DNA from: an uncultured bacterium
GTDB taxonomy: Bacteria; Bacteroidota; Ignavibacteria; UBA10030; BY39
Reading direction: 5' to 3'
Assembly: GCA_937967455.1 (NCBI GenBank)
Contig: CALCJK010000018.1
Coordinates: 1-64,000, forward strand
Length of the DNA stretch: 64,000 nucleotides
The translations under genes were made by a program, and so were the position numbers. This document shows positions 17,390 to 24,597 of this stretch, one piece after another. The notes beneath the pieces are model-generated. The model was not told where the DNA came from. It ran no database searches and was given only the letters and a program-made list of their open reading frames with translations. Positions within the stretch are counted from its first letter, which is position 1. The number at the start of each line of letters is the position of its first letter.

Positions 17390-19566
17390 TATATCTCTGC
17401 AATTTTTCTTTCTTCACACGATAAAGCTACAATAGTATTTGGTGCAGCTTTAACACCTGAATCCGGTGATTGACTTACTACAACTCCAGTCCCATAAACT
17501 GAGAACTGCAATCCAGCAGACATTAAAATATTAATTGCTCTTTTTACGGGTAACCCAATCACATTTGGCACTTCGATTAAATCATTGTTATAATTTTCTT
17601 TTTTCGAATAACAAAACAATTTTACTTCAGAACCTTTTTGAACTAATGAACCAGCTTGTGGAATTTGGTCTAAAATAAGTTCTCCATCTCCAATCACATT
17701 AACTTTTAATGAATATTTCTCCAATATATTAATAGCTACAGAACGAGAGAGGTTTCGCAGATCTATCATCTCAACTTCCGAAGATTTATCGTAATCAAAT
17801 GCATATTTTATCTCAGGAGATTTTTCGTATAAATCAAAGTGAGTCCTGAGCCGATCGGCAATTTCTCTAAAAATTACCGCACTTGTAGTTCCACCCATTC
17901 CCGCTACATTACCGTTAATCTTAGGATTGCGCAACATAACAAGACATACTACCTTAGGATTTTCTGCAGGGAAATAACCAACAAAAGAGGCTAAAAGATT
18001 TTCATTAGAGTATTTTCCATTAACCAATAAACGAGCAGTGCCTGTTTTTCCAGCAATTTTTATATTTTCAATACGGGCTAATCTGGCGGTACCGTGCTCC
18101 CCATCAACAACTGATACTAACATATCTGTAAGAATTTTAGCATTAGATTCACTTAAAACTCTTCTAATAATAACTGGTTGATTTTCATATACAGTTTCAG
18201 AATTTTGATCAACAATCTTTTTAACTATGTATGGTTTAACGAGAATTCCGTTGTTGGCAATTGCAGCGAAAGCGGTAATAATTTGCAAAGGAGAAGCTTG
18301 AACTTCATATCCTCTTGACATTGCCTGTAATGTACTACCTGACCATCGAATTGGTGGGACTAATCTTCCCATTGTTTCACCAGGCAATTCAATACCTGTT
18401 TTACTTCCAAAACCCATATCACGAGCCATTCTATAAAACAATTCTCCTCCCACTAAATAAGAAATTTTAGCAAATACAATATTACTTGATACCTCTAAGG
18501 CCTGTTTAAATGTTAGATTACCATATGGATGTGTATCTGAGATATTAACAAAGCTTTTTTTACCAATTTGACATCTATAATTGCCATTTTCAGCGAAAAA
18601 TAACTGATTGGGTTTTACCTTTTTATGTTCAAGGGCTGCAGCGGCTGTAACAATTTTAAACATTGAACCAGGTTCAACAGCATCAGCAATCGCATGTATA
18701 GACTGATTTTGTAGATTTTGAGAATCTGAACTAGAAGGATCATATTCAGGATATTGAGCTATTGCAAGCACTTCTCCAGTTTTAGGATTCATAATAATTA
18801 CCAATCCATTTTCAGCTGTAAATTTTTTAGCACCCTTCTTTAATTCTTCTTCTGCTATCGATTGATAAGCTAAATCAAGTGTGAGATAAATATTATTACC
18901 ATTTATAGGTTCAATTTTTGGATAGTCAATTACTCTTTTTATTTCTCTCTTTCCATTTCTGTAATTTACAACACTTCCATCCTTTCCTTTTAAATCATAT
19001 TCGAAAAACTTCTCTATACCATTCCTCCCCTCGTTTTCAAGGAACATCCCACCTAAAATCTGACCAGCAATCGTACCATATGGGTAGAGCCTTTTTTGTA
19101 CTTCTTCTACAATGACACCAAATTTTTTATGTTTAAAAAGTTCATCTTTATATATTGGGTTTAATTCCTTTTCAAGGCAAATATAATTTTTTGAAGTTTT
19201 AAGTTTGGTACGATAGAAATTTTGATCACGAGAAGTTATTCTTGATAAAAATTCTGTTAAGGCAATTTCAGTTTCAGGTTTTATAAATCTTGTATCAACT
19301 GCAACTTTTAAAGCTATTGTACTTGAAGCCAATACATTACCATTTGTGTCAAAAATTTTACCCCTTATTGCAGGCAATTTACTTGGACGAACATATTGTG
19401 AAAGGGCTTCTTTTTGCAAATCTTCAGATCTAAAAACCTGTATATGTATTAAACGAGCAACAATTACTAAAAAAACAAAAAGAATCAAGAATTTAAAAAA
19501 TATTGTTCTCCTAGCTATTGTTTGAATATATTTTTGTTTTTCAATATTTATAAATTCATTAAACAT
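17386..19566 (-). CDS. ftsI: Septal peptidoglycan transpeptidase FtsI/PBP with two PASTA domains
   Basis: The 726-residue class B penicillin-binding protein cross-links peptidoglycan at the septum with FtsW. It has one transmembrane segment (about 23-43), a dimerisation domain (about 55-215) and a transpeptidase domain (about 225-570). The active-site motifs are S301-MF-K304, S360-S-N362 and K507-T-G509. Two PASTA domains follow (about 595-650, and about 655-720 starting VPNVIGLPVKRAINIL). C-terminal PASTA domains bind muropeptides or beta-lactams and are unusual in FtsI of well-studied Gram-negatives. Only 3 bp separate it from ftsL upstream. Confidence 0.95.
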   Translation of the reverse strand: MFNEFINIEKQKYIQTIARRTIFFKFLILFVFLVIVARLIHIQVFRSEDLQKEALSQYVRPSKLPAIRGKIFDTNGNVLASSTIALKVAVDTRFIKPETEIALTEFLSRITSRDQNFYRTKLKTSKNYICLEKELNPIYKDELFKHKKFGVIVEEVQKRLYPYGTIAGQILGGMFLENEGRNGIEKFFEYDLKGKDGSVVNYRNGKREIKRVIDYPKIEPINGNNIYLTLDLAYQSIAEEELKKGAKKFTAENGLVIIMNPKTGEVLAIAQYPEYDPSSSDSQNLQNQSIHAIADAVEPGSMFKIVTAAAALEHKKVKPNQLFFAENGNYRCQIGKKSFVNISDTHPYGNLTFKQALEVSSNIVFAKISYLVGGELFYRMARDMGFGSKTGIELPGETMGRLVPPIRWSGSTLQAMSRGYEVQASPLQIITAFAAIANNGILVKPYIVKKIVDQNSETVYENQPVIIRRVLSESNAKILTDMLVSVVDGEHGTARLARIENIKIAGKTGTARLLVNGKYSNENLLASFVGYFPAENPKVVCLVMLRNPKINGNVAGMGGTTSAVIFREIADRLRTHFDLYEKSPEIKYAFDYDKSSEVEMIDLRNLSRSVAINILEKYSLKVNVIGDGELILDQIPQAGSLVQKGSEVKLFCYSKKENYNNDLIEVPNVIGLPVKRAINILMSAGLQFSVYGTGVVVSQSPDSGVKAAPNTIVALSCEERKIAEIY

Positions 19567-19569
19567 AAG

Positions 19570-19923
19570 TTACTTTTCTACATTCAATTCAAACCAAATT
19601 ACTTGAGAAGCCGAAAGCTTTTTCATTCCCAACTCTGTTTCTGCAATTGGTATAATATTTTCATAGCTGGTTCTATTATTAATTTCTGCCAGTAAAGCTT
19701 CATTAATACTAACAATGTATTTATATTCCTTTTCCAGTTCGTAATTGGTCTTTACAAGTTGATTGATCACAATAATATTATTTATCACCATAACACCTAT
19801 AAGTGTGATAAAAAAAATTATCATAATAATTTTAAAAACCGAAGGCCTCTTTTTTAAAACTGGCCTATTCTTTCTAAGTAATTCAGAAGAATAATAATTA
19901 TTATTTTTCGGTTCACTGTACAT
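19570..19923 (-). CDS. ftsL: Cell division protein FtsL-like
   Basis: The 117-residue product has a basic cytoplasmic N-terminus, one transmembrane helix (about 31-54, FKIIMIIFFITLIGVMVINN) and a coiled-coil stretch (about 55-85). The C-terminus contains ENIIPIAETELGM near 84-96, a pattern common in FtsL proteins. FtsL families share little sequence. The call relies on this architecture and on the position between rsmH and ftsI, where ftsL is normally found. It overlaps the end of rsmH by 11 bp. Confidence 0.85.
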   Translation of the reverse strand: MYSEPKNNNYYSSELLRKNRPVLKKRPSVFKIIMIIFFITLIGVMVINNIIVINQLVKTNYELEKEYKYIVSINEALLAEINNRTSYENIIPIAETELGMKKLSASQVIWFELNVEK

Positions 19924-20818
19924 TAGCTAATGTTTTAATATTCAAAATTTTCTCAGCTGCTCTCAATTTTGCACTCCTTGAACGTGGATTGAATTTTATT
20001 TCATCTTCGTCAGGAATAATTGGTTTTTTGGTTAGAATCTTTACCAACTTTTGTTCTGCAGAAGTTTTAAAAATATTTTTTACGATTCGATCTTCGAGTG
20101 AATGATACGATATAACAACAATTCTACCATTCACCTTTAATAAATTTATTGCATCGATTAAGCCTTTTTTTAATACATCCAGTTCCTGATTTACTTCAAT
20201 ACGTAAAGCTTGAAAAATCCTTGCGAGCGTTTTATTGATAAATTTTTTATTCACAACATTTTTAATAATATTAGACAACTCTGTTGTTGTATCTATAGAT
20301 TTATATTTTCTCTGTTTAATTATTTCTTTTGAAATCTTGCTTGAAAACTTTTCTTCACCATAAAGTTTAAACAATCGAGTAAGCTCTGATTCCTTATAAT
20401 TATTAATTACATATCGAGCATTCAAAGCTTGATTCTTATCAAAGCGCATATCTAGAATTCCCTCTTTAGAAAAACTAAAACCTTTTTCAGCATTATCGAT
20501 TTGATAGGAAGAAATTCCCAAATCGAACAAGATGCCATCAATATTGGAGATTTTGAGATCGGAAAGTAAATCGGAAAGATTTGAAAAATTGCAATTATAT
20601 ATTGAAACTCTTTCTCCAAAACGCTTTCTTGAAAAAACAACTGCATCTTCATCAGCATCTATTCCGATAAGTTTTCCTGTGGGAAGGAGTTTTTTAAATA
20701 TTCTTTCCGAATGCCCACCACCTCCAATTGTAGCATCAACATAAACACCACCTGGATTAGTAATCAACAAATCAAGGACTTTTTCAACCAATACTGGATT
20801 ATGAAATTCATAATTCAT
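19913..20818 (-). CDS. rsmH: 16S rRNA (cytosine-1402-N4)-methyltransferase RsmH
   Basis: RsmH (MraW) methylates C1402 in the decoding centre of 16S rRNA with SAM. The 301-residue product has the SAM-binding YVDATIGGGGHSERI near 26-40, IGIDADEDAV near 53, LFDLGISSYQID near 97-108, and GFSFSKEGILDMR near 115. ARIFQALRIEVNQEL near 200 and VISYHSLEDRIVK near 235 follow. All are typical, and the length is usual. It follows mraZ by 19 bp, the usual start of a dcw cluster. Confidence 0.97.
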   Translation of the reverse strand: MNYEFHNPVLVEKVLDLLITNPGGVYVDATIGGGGHSERIFKKLLPTGKLIGIDADEDAVVFSRKRFGERVSIYNCNFSNLSDLLSDLKISNIDGILFDLGISSYQIDNAEKGFSFSKEGILDMRFDKNQALNARYVINNYKESELTRLFKLYGEEKFSSKISKEIIKQRKYKSIDTTTELSNIIKNVVNKKFINKTLARIFQALRIEVNQELDVLKKGLIDAINLLKVNGRIVVISYHSLEDRIVKNIFKTSAEQKLVKILTKKPIIPDEDEIKFNPRSRSAKLRAAEKILNIKTLANVQ

Positions 20819-20837
20819 TTAATTATTTCAAGGAACG

Positions 20838-21287
20838 TCATTTTAAATTTGTCATAACTCTCTCAGCTACATCCTCATAACTTGAAGTTCTGTTGTTTAG
20901 ATATTCCTCATAAATTTTTGGATTCCAGATCTCGATCCTGTTCGAAACTCCAATAATAAAAACTTCATCTTTTATCTGAGCATATTCTCGTAATACAGCT
21001 GGAATAATTATTCTTGCTTGAACATCTAAAACAACATCTTCAGCAGTTGAGTATATTTGTCTTTCAAGATATCTATGATCAGAATTAAACTCTGAAAGGT
21101 CTTTTAATTTTTCTTCAACTTCTAACCATATATTGTGAGGATACAAAAACAAACATTTATCAAAGCCACGAGTTATTACAAAATGATCTTTACTATCATC
21201 AGATAATTGTTTACGCAACTTTGATGGTATATTGATACGTCCTTTGGTATCAACACTATACTTATATGTTCCTTTGAAAGAAGCCAT
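20838..21287 (-). CDS. mraZ: Transcriptional regulator MraZ
   Basis: MraZ is the DNA-binding regulator that heads dcw clusters and usually represses or tunes its own operon. The 149-residue product has two SpoVT/AbrB-like halves. The first carries DTKGRINIPSKLR near 14-26. The second carries DVQARIIIPAVLR near 87-99, with Ala in place of the usual Gly of DxxGR. It is the first gene of the 18.7-kb minus-strand cluster. A candidate promoter and three TGGGTAA elements lie just upstream. Confidence 0.96.
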   Translation of the reverse strand: MASFKGTYKYSVDTKGRINIPSKLRKQLSDDSKDHFVITRGFDKCLFLYPHNIWLEVEEKLKDLSEFNSDHRYLERQIYSTAEDVVLDVQARIIIPAVLREYAQIKDEVFIIGVSNRIEIWNPKIYEEYLNNRTSSYEDVAERVMTNLK

Positions 21288-21314
21288 TTAGTTAAAATAA
21301 ATTTTTTGAAAATT

Positions 21315-21431
21315 TGGGTAAATTCTTAAACACTTTTACCCACTTAATTATAAATTTAACACTAAATTTAATATTTTTATTGTAAAAGTCAAGTAAAAAA
21401 AACAATTTTTTGAACTTTTTTAGGTGGGTAA
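21315..21431. promoter_or_regulatory. Candidate MraZ operator elements
   Basis: TGGGTAA occurs three times before mraZ: at 21315-21321 (plus), 21336-21342 (minus) and 21425-21431 (plus). The last two extend to GTGGGTAA. MraZ proteins are known to bind TGGG-type repeats at their own promoters. Here the copies are not in the usual close tandem order, so the assignment is tentative. Confidence 0.45.
21365..21392 (-). promoter_or_regulatory. Possible promoter of the dcw cluster
   Basis: On the minus strand TTGACT (21392-21387) is followed after 16 bp by TAAATT (about 21370-21365). It lies about 80 bp before the mraZ start and between the TGGGTAA elements. The -10 match is weak. Confidence 0.35.
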
Positions 21432-21551
21432 GAAATTTAATTTAAAAAACTCAAAAAATAAGCAAATTTCAAAGGTTTTTAAGCCTTAATAATAAATATA
21501 CTCTCCCCCATTTTATTGAATTCTTCCCGAAAATGAGACTTATAAGAAAAT

Positions 21552-22409
21552 CTACACTTTTTTTAATATTTTATAAATAGATGAATAATCTTCTTCTGCT
21601 AAACCTTTTTTTATTGCCTCCTCAAATAAATCTTGAACTTTTTTCATTATTGGTAACTCCACATTCAAATTACAAGCTGCATCAATTATTAAATTGATAT
21701 CCTTCAAAAGGTGCTTCGTCATAAATCTTGGAGTATAGTTTCCTTCCTTTATAGATCTACCTTTTATCTGATACATAGCGGAATTTAATGTAGATTCGCT
21801 TAAAACATCTAAAACCGTGTCAATTGATATACCTGCCTTATCTGCAATAATGAATCCTTGTGATAATGAAATAATCATAGTTGCAATAAACTGATTTGCA
21901 AGAAGTTTTAGATATCCTGCTTTTTTAATATCTTCAAAAAAATAAATTTTTTTCCCGAGTGATCTAAATATATGTTCACATTTTTCATAAACCTCTTTAT
22001 CACCTCCTACAAAAATTAACAGCGAACCTTCAATAACATTTTGTACACTTCCAAGAACCGGCGAATGCATAAAATTTTTCTGATGCTTTTTATATTGATA
22101 ATACAATTGTAAAGTCATTTCCGGGGATACAGTGCTCATATCTATATGAATAGTGCTAAGTCCTTTTATTACCCCATCATTACTAATAGAAATTTCTTTT
22201 AACACCCCTGTATCAGAAATCATCGAAATAACTACTTCGGATTGCTCAGCTACTTCTTTAGGGTTATTAGCCCACAGTGCTCCTTTGTTTAATAATTCCT
22301 CAGCTTTGGATTTAGTCCTATTGTAAACAACCAGTTGATAATTTGCATTAAGCAATCTTTTTGCCATTGGTAAACCCATCATTCCAGTACCTATAAATCC
22401 AATTTTCAT
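21552..22409 (-). CDS. NAD(P)-dependent beta-hydroxyacid dehydrogenase (3-hydroxyisobutyrate dehydrogenase family)
   Basis: The 285-residue product begins with the dinucleotide-binding GFIGTGMMGLPMAKRLL. DMSTVSPEMT near 112-121 and the SPVLGSVQNVIEGSLLIFVGG segment follow. A catalytic-type Lys lies in KAGYLKLLANQF (about 163-174). These are the signatures of the family that includes 3-hydroxyisobutyrate, tartronate semialdehyde and glyoxylate/succinic semialdehyde reductases. The PVLGS substrate-loop variant resembles the glyoxylate reductase side, but I cannot fix the substrate. It is followed at 1-bp spacing by the HAD gene on the same strand. Cytoplasmic. Confidence 0.85.
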   Translation of the reverse strand: MKIGFIGTGMMGLPMAKRLLNANYQLVVYNRTKSKAEELLNKGALWANNPKEVAEQSEVVISMISDTGVLKEISISNDGVIKGLSTIHIDMSTVSPEMTLQLYYQYKKHQKNFMHSPVLGSVQNVIEGSLLIFVGGDKEVYEKCEHIFRSLGKKIYFFEDIKKAGYLKLLANQFIATMIISLSQGFIIADKAGISIDTVLDVLSESTLNSAMYQIKGRSIKEGNYTPRFMTKHLLKDINLIIDAACNLNVELPIMKKVQDLFEEAIKKGLAEEDYSSIYKILKKV

Positions 22410-22410
22410 T

Positions 22411-23076
22411 TTAATACTCCATTAACTTAATAAATTTTAAATATTTGTTTAATTCCAGTGAATTTATAAATTTATAAGATATTATTCCAAATTCTTTTGC
22501 CGCTTCAAGATTTTCTAATTTATCATCAATATATAAAATCTCTTTAGGATTAACATTCAATTTCTCGAGCATAACTTTATAAATTTTCTGTTCGGGTTTC
22601 ATACTACCTATTTTATATGATAAAAACATCTCTCTAAAATACTTTAATATTCGAAATTTATCCAGAATATATTCCAGATGAGCTTCATTAGTATTACTCA
22701 AGAGATAAAGCGGATAAACATTATTTAACTTTTCAACAATTTCTTCCATACCCTCTACTACTTCTGAAGCAACACTACACCATGCATTATAAAAGTATTC
22801 GTAATCAACATTTATTGAAATTTTGTTAATTGCCTTTTCATAAAAAGTTCTGGAATCGATTATACCTTTCTCATATAAACTCGTGGGTTCGACAAGCAAA
22901 TTGTATATCTCCTTCTCGTTATATCTGCCATCCAAAGATAAATTTTTAAGAAATCTTGTATAATCAATTTTTATTAGAACATTACCTAAATCAAAAATAA
23001 TTGTTTGAATACTATTTTTATTTTTTGTTTCCAACTCAATATCTTGCCGTATGATTAGTGATATTAATTTGGTCAT
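22411..23076 (-). CDS. HAD-superfamily hydrolase (YihX-like)
   Basis: The product is a haloacid dehalogenase-type hydrolase. The nucleophile motif IIFDLGNVLIKID begins near residue 27, with the nucleophile Asp at 29. Motif II (LLSNTNEAH) lies near 125, the motif III Lys in SMKPEQKIYK near 158, and motif IV is YIDDKLENLEAA near 182. Members of this branch dephosphorylate small sugars or nucleotides; the substrate is unknown. With the ATG at 23076 it overlaps the phosphoesterase gene by 41 bp and has about 24 residues before the fold. A TTG at 23034, just after that gene's stop, is an alternative giving 207 residues. Confidence 0.82.
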   Translation of the reverse strand: MTKLISLIIRQDIELETKNKNSIQTIIFDLGNVLIKIDYTRFLKNLSLDGRYNEKEIYNLLVEPTSLYEKGIIDSRTFYEKAINKISINVDYEYFYNAWCSVASEVVEGMEEIVEKLNNVYPLYLLSNTNEAHLEYILDKFRILKYFREMFLSYKIGSMKPEQKIYKVMLEKLNVNPKEILYIDDKLENLEAAKEFGIISYKFINSLELNKYLKFIKLMEY

Positions 23077-23695
23077 CTAATATCTCAATAGTTGCATATT
23101 GCATTTTTGCTGCTGTACCACAATTAACAATTTTTGTATTATAAAGCAAATCAGTACCTCGCCCCTCATGAATATGACCACAAATTACTAAATCTATTTT
23201 AGAATTTTCAATAAAATCTCTCACAGCAGTACTTCCTACATGAATACCAGAATGAATAATGTCTAATTTAGTTCCATATGGGGGTGAATGCGAAACCAAA
23301 ACCTTATATTTTGCATCTTTTACAGCTTCATATCCACTGTGTAAAATTTCATTGATGCGACTCTCGTTAATTTCATATGGTGTTCGAAGTGGTGAAATTG
23401 GAGCAGCTGAACAACCGAAAAATCCTACATCCTCGATTATGATACCTCTACCATTTATAGAATACCCAAGCTCCAAAATCAAATTATCATGTTGAGGTAA
23501 ATCCATATTACCAACTACGGCTAAAAGTTGCCGAGCAAATTTTTCCCAATTACTCAGGTTCGTTCTAACTTCACCCAAAGTACCAACATTTGTTATATCT
23601 CCGCCAATAACAAGTATATCAAACTTTTCGGATTCTATTATTTTTTGGACTTTTTGATAAGCTGAATGAATATCTGTAAATGCTAAAATTTTCAT
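23036..23695 (-). CDS. Calcineurin-like metallophosphoesterase
   Basis: The 219-residue product carries the full set of metallophosphoesterase motifs. They are ILAFTDIHSAY near the start, VIGGDITNVG, VVGNMDLPQHD, a VSHSPPYG segment, and ICGHIHEGRG near the C-terminus. These residues bind two metal ions. The family includes YfcE-like phosphodiesterases and many uncharacterised proteins. I placed the start at the ATG at 23695, directly before the first beta strand; an upstream ATG at 23743 would add a 16-residue hydrophobic extension. It is divergent to the repressor gene at 23845. Confidence 0.85.
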   Translation of the reverse strand: MKILAFTDIHSAYQKVQKIIESEKFDILVIGGDITNVGTLGEVRTNLSNWEKFARQLLAVVGNMDLPQHDNLILELGYSINGRGIIIEDVGFFGCSAAPISPLRTPYEINESRINEILHSGYEAVKDAKYKVLVSHSPPYGTKLDIIHSGIHVGSTAVRDFIENSKIDLVICGHIHEGRGTDLLYNTKIVNCGTAAKMQYATIEILDDQINITNHTARY

Positions 23696-23747
23696 AATCA
23701 ATCTGAATTTTATAAAACCTAATAAAAATGAAATTAAATTCAAAAAC

Positions 23748-23826
23748 TTGACATTTGTTATTTTATTTATTATCTTTATTGCGACAAAAATGACACTTAT
23801 AATAACTTAAAAGACATATTTGTCAA
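23748..23826 (+). promoter_or_regulatory. Promoter and candidate operator half-sites of the XRE/S24 repressor gene
   Basis: TTGACA (23748-23753) with TATCTT 17 bp on (23771-23776), and a consensus TATAAT at 23798-23803, are possible promoter elements. TGACA/TGTCA-type half-sites recur: TTGACA at 23748, TGACA at 23791-23795 and TGTCAA at 23821-23826; the last is inverted relative to the first. This spacing fits autoregulation by the dimeric repressor encoded downstream, which is inference. Confidence 0.45.
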
Positions 23827-23844
23827 TTTAAATAGGAAATAAAT

Positions 23845-24498
23845 ATGAAAACAACAATTGGAAGTCGAATACACGAAGCCAGAATTAATAAAGAATTAGA
23901 TCAACACACTCTTGCGCAGAAAGTGGGTATAGCCACCAGAACATTACAAAGATGGGAAAAAGGTGAACAGGTACCAGATAGCATTTATTTGATGAAGATA
24001 GCTAAAGCAACAAGTGTAAGACCTGAATGGTTGTTAACAGGTGAAGGTGAAATGTATGCATATCCACAAGAAAAAGGAAAAATAATTTCGCTGCAAAAGG
24101 AAACAATTCTCAGAAAAGTTCCAATTGTTGACATTCCAGTCCTATCATCAGTTCCAGCTGGTAAAACAACAGCAATTTTTCATCCAGACTATATCGAAAG
24201 ATACGTAGCAGTTGACAACATCAATGATCCAAATGCTTTTGCTCTAATTGTAAAAGGAACAAGTATGTCTCCTAAAATAGAAGATGGCGATATAGTAGTT
24301 GTAAGCCCCAGAAGAGAAGTTCGTAACGGTGACATCTGCGTTGTGCGAGTAAATGATGAAGATGTTTTAAAAAAAATAAAAATCGATACAACACATATTC
24401 ATTTAATCCCCCTCAATCCAGAATTTGAACCAGTTTCCGTTAAAAAGAAAGATGTAGTTTTCATCTGGAAAGTAGTAAAAGTTATCAAAAATCTATAA
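23845..24498 (+). CDS. XRE-family repressor with S24 self-cleavage domain (CI/LexA type)
   Basis: The 217-residue product has an N-terminal helix-turn-helix (about 5-60, with TLAQKVGIATRTLQRWEKG) and a C-terminal S24 peptidase domain (about 92-215). The self-cleavage dyad is Ser140 in KGTSMSP and Lys176 in EDVLKK. The expected cleavage bond Ala105-Gly106 lies in SSVPAGK. Such proteins repress target genes until RecA-stimulated self-cleavage after DNA damage. No phage gene is near, so this may be a chromosomal stress regulator. AGGAAA precedes the ATG. It is transcribed alone, ends at a terminator, and is divergent from the phosphoesterase gene. Confidence 0.88.
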   Translation: MKTTIGSRIHEARINKELDQHTLAQKVGIATRTLQRWEKGEQVPDSIYLMKIAKATSVRPEWLLTGEGEMYAYPQEKGKIISLQKETILRKVPIVDIPVLSSVPAGKTTAIFHPDYIERYVAVDNINDPNAFALIVKGTSMSPKIEDGDIVVVSPRREVRNGDICVVRVNDEDVLKKIKIDTTHIHLIPLNPEFEPVSVKKKDVVFIWKVVKVIKNL

Positions 24499-24540
24499 AT
24501 ATTTGATTATTGTATTTTTTTCACTTAAATTAATCCGTAT

Positions 24541-24576
24541 AATTAAAGAGAGGCGCTATGCCTCTTTAATTTTATT
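24541..24576 (+). terminator. Intrinsic terminator of the XRE/S24 gene
   Basis: AGAGGC (24549-24554), a 5-nt loop and GCCTCT (24560-24565) form the core, extended by AT pairs. TTAATTTTATT follows. It separates the repressor gene from the exported PLD protein gene. Confidence 0.8.
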
Positions 24577-24597
24577 AATAATATAAAGGAAAAATTA

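Noticed and set aside
23845-24498. Prophage start signalled by the CI-like repressor
   Set aside because: No integrase, terminase, capsid or attachment-site pair is visible near it; neighbours are ordinary chromosomal genes.
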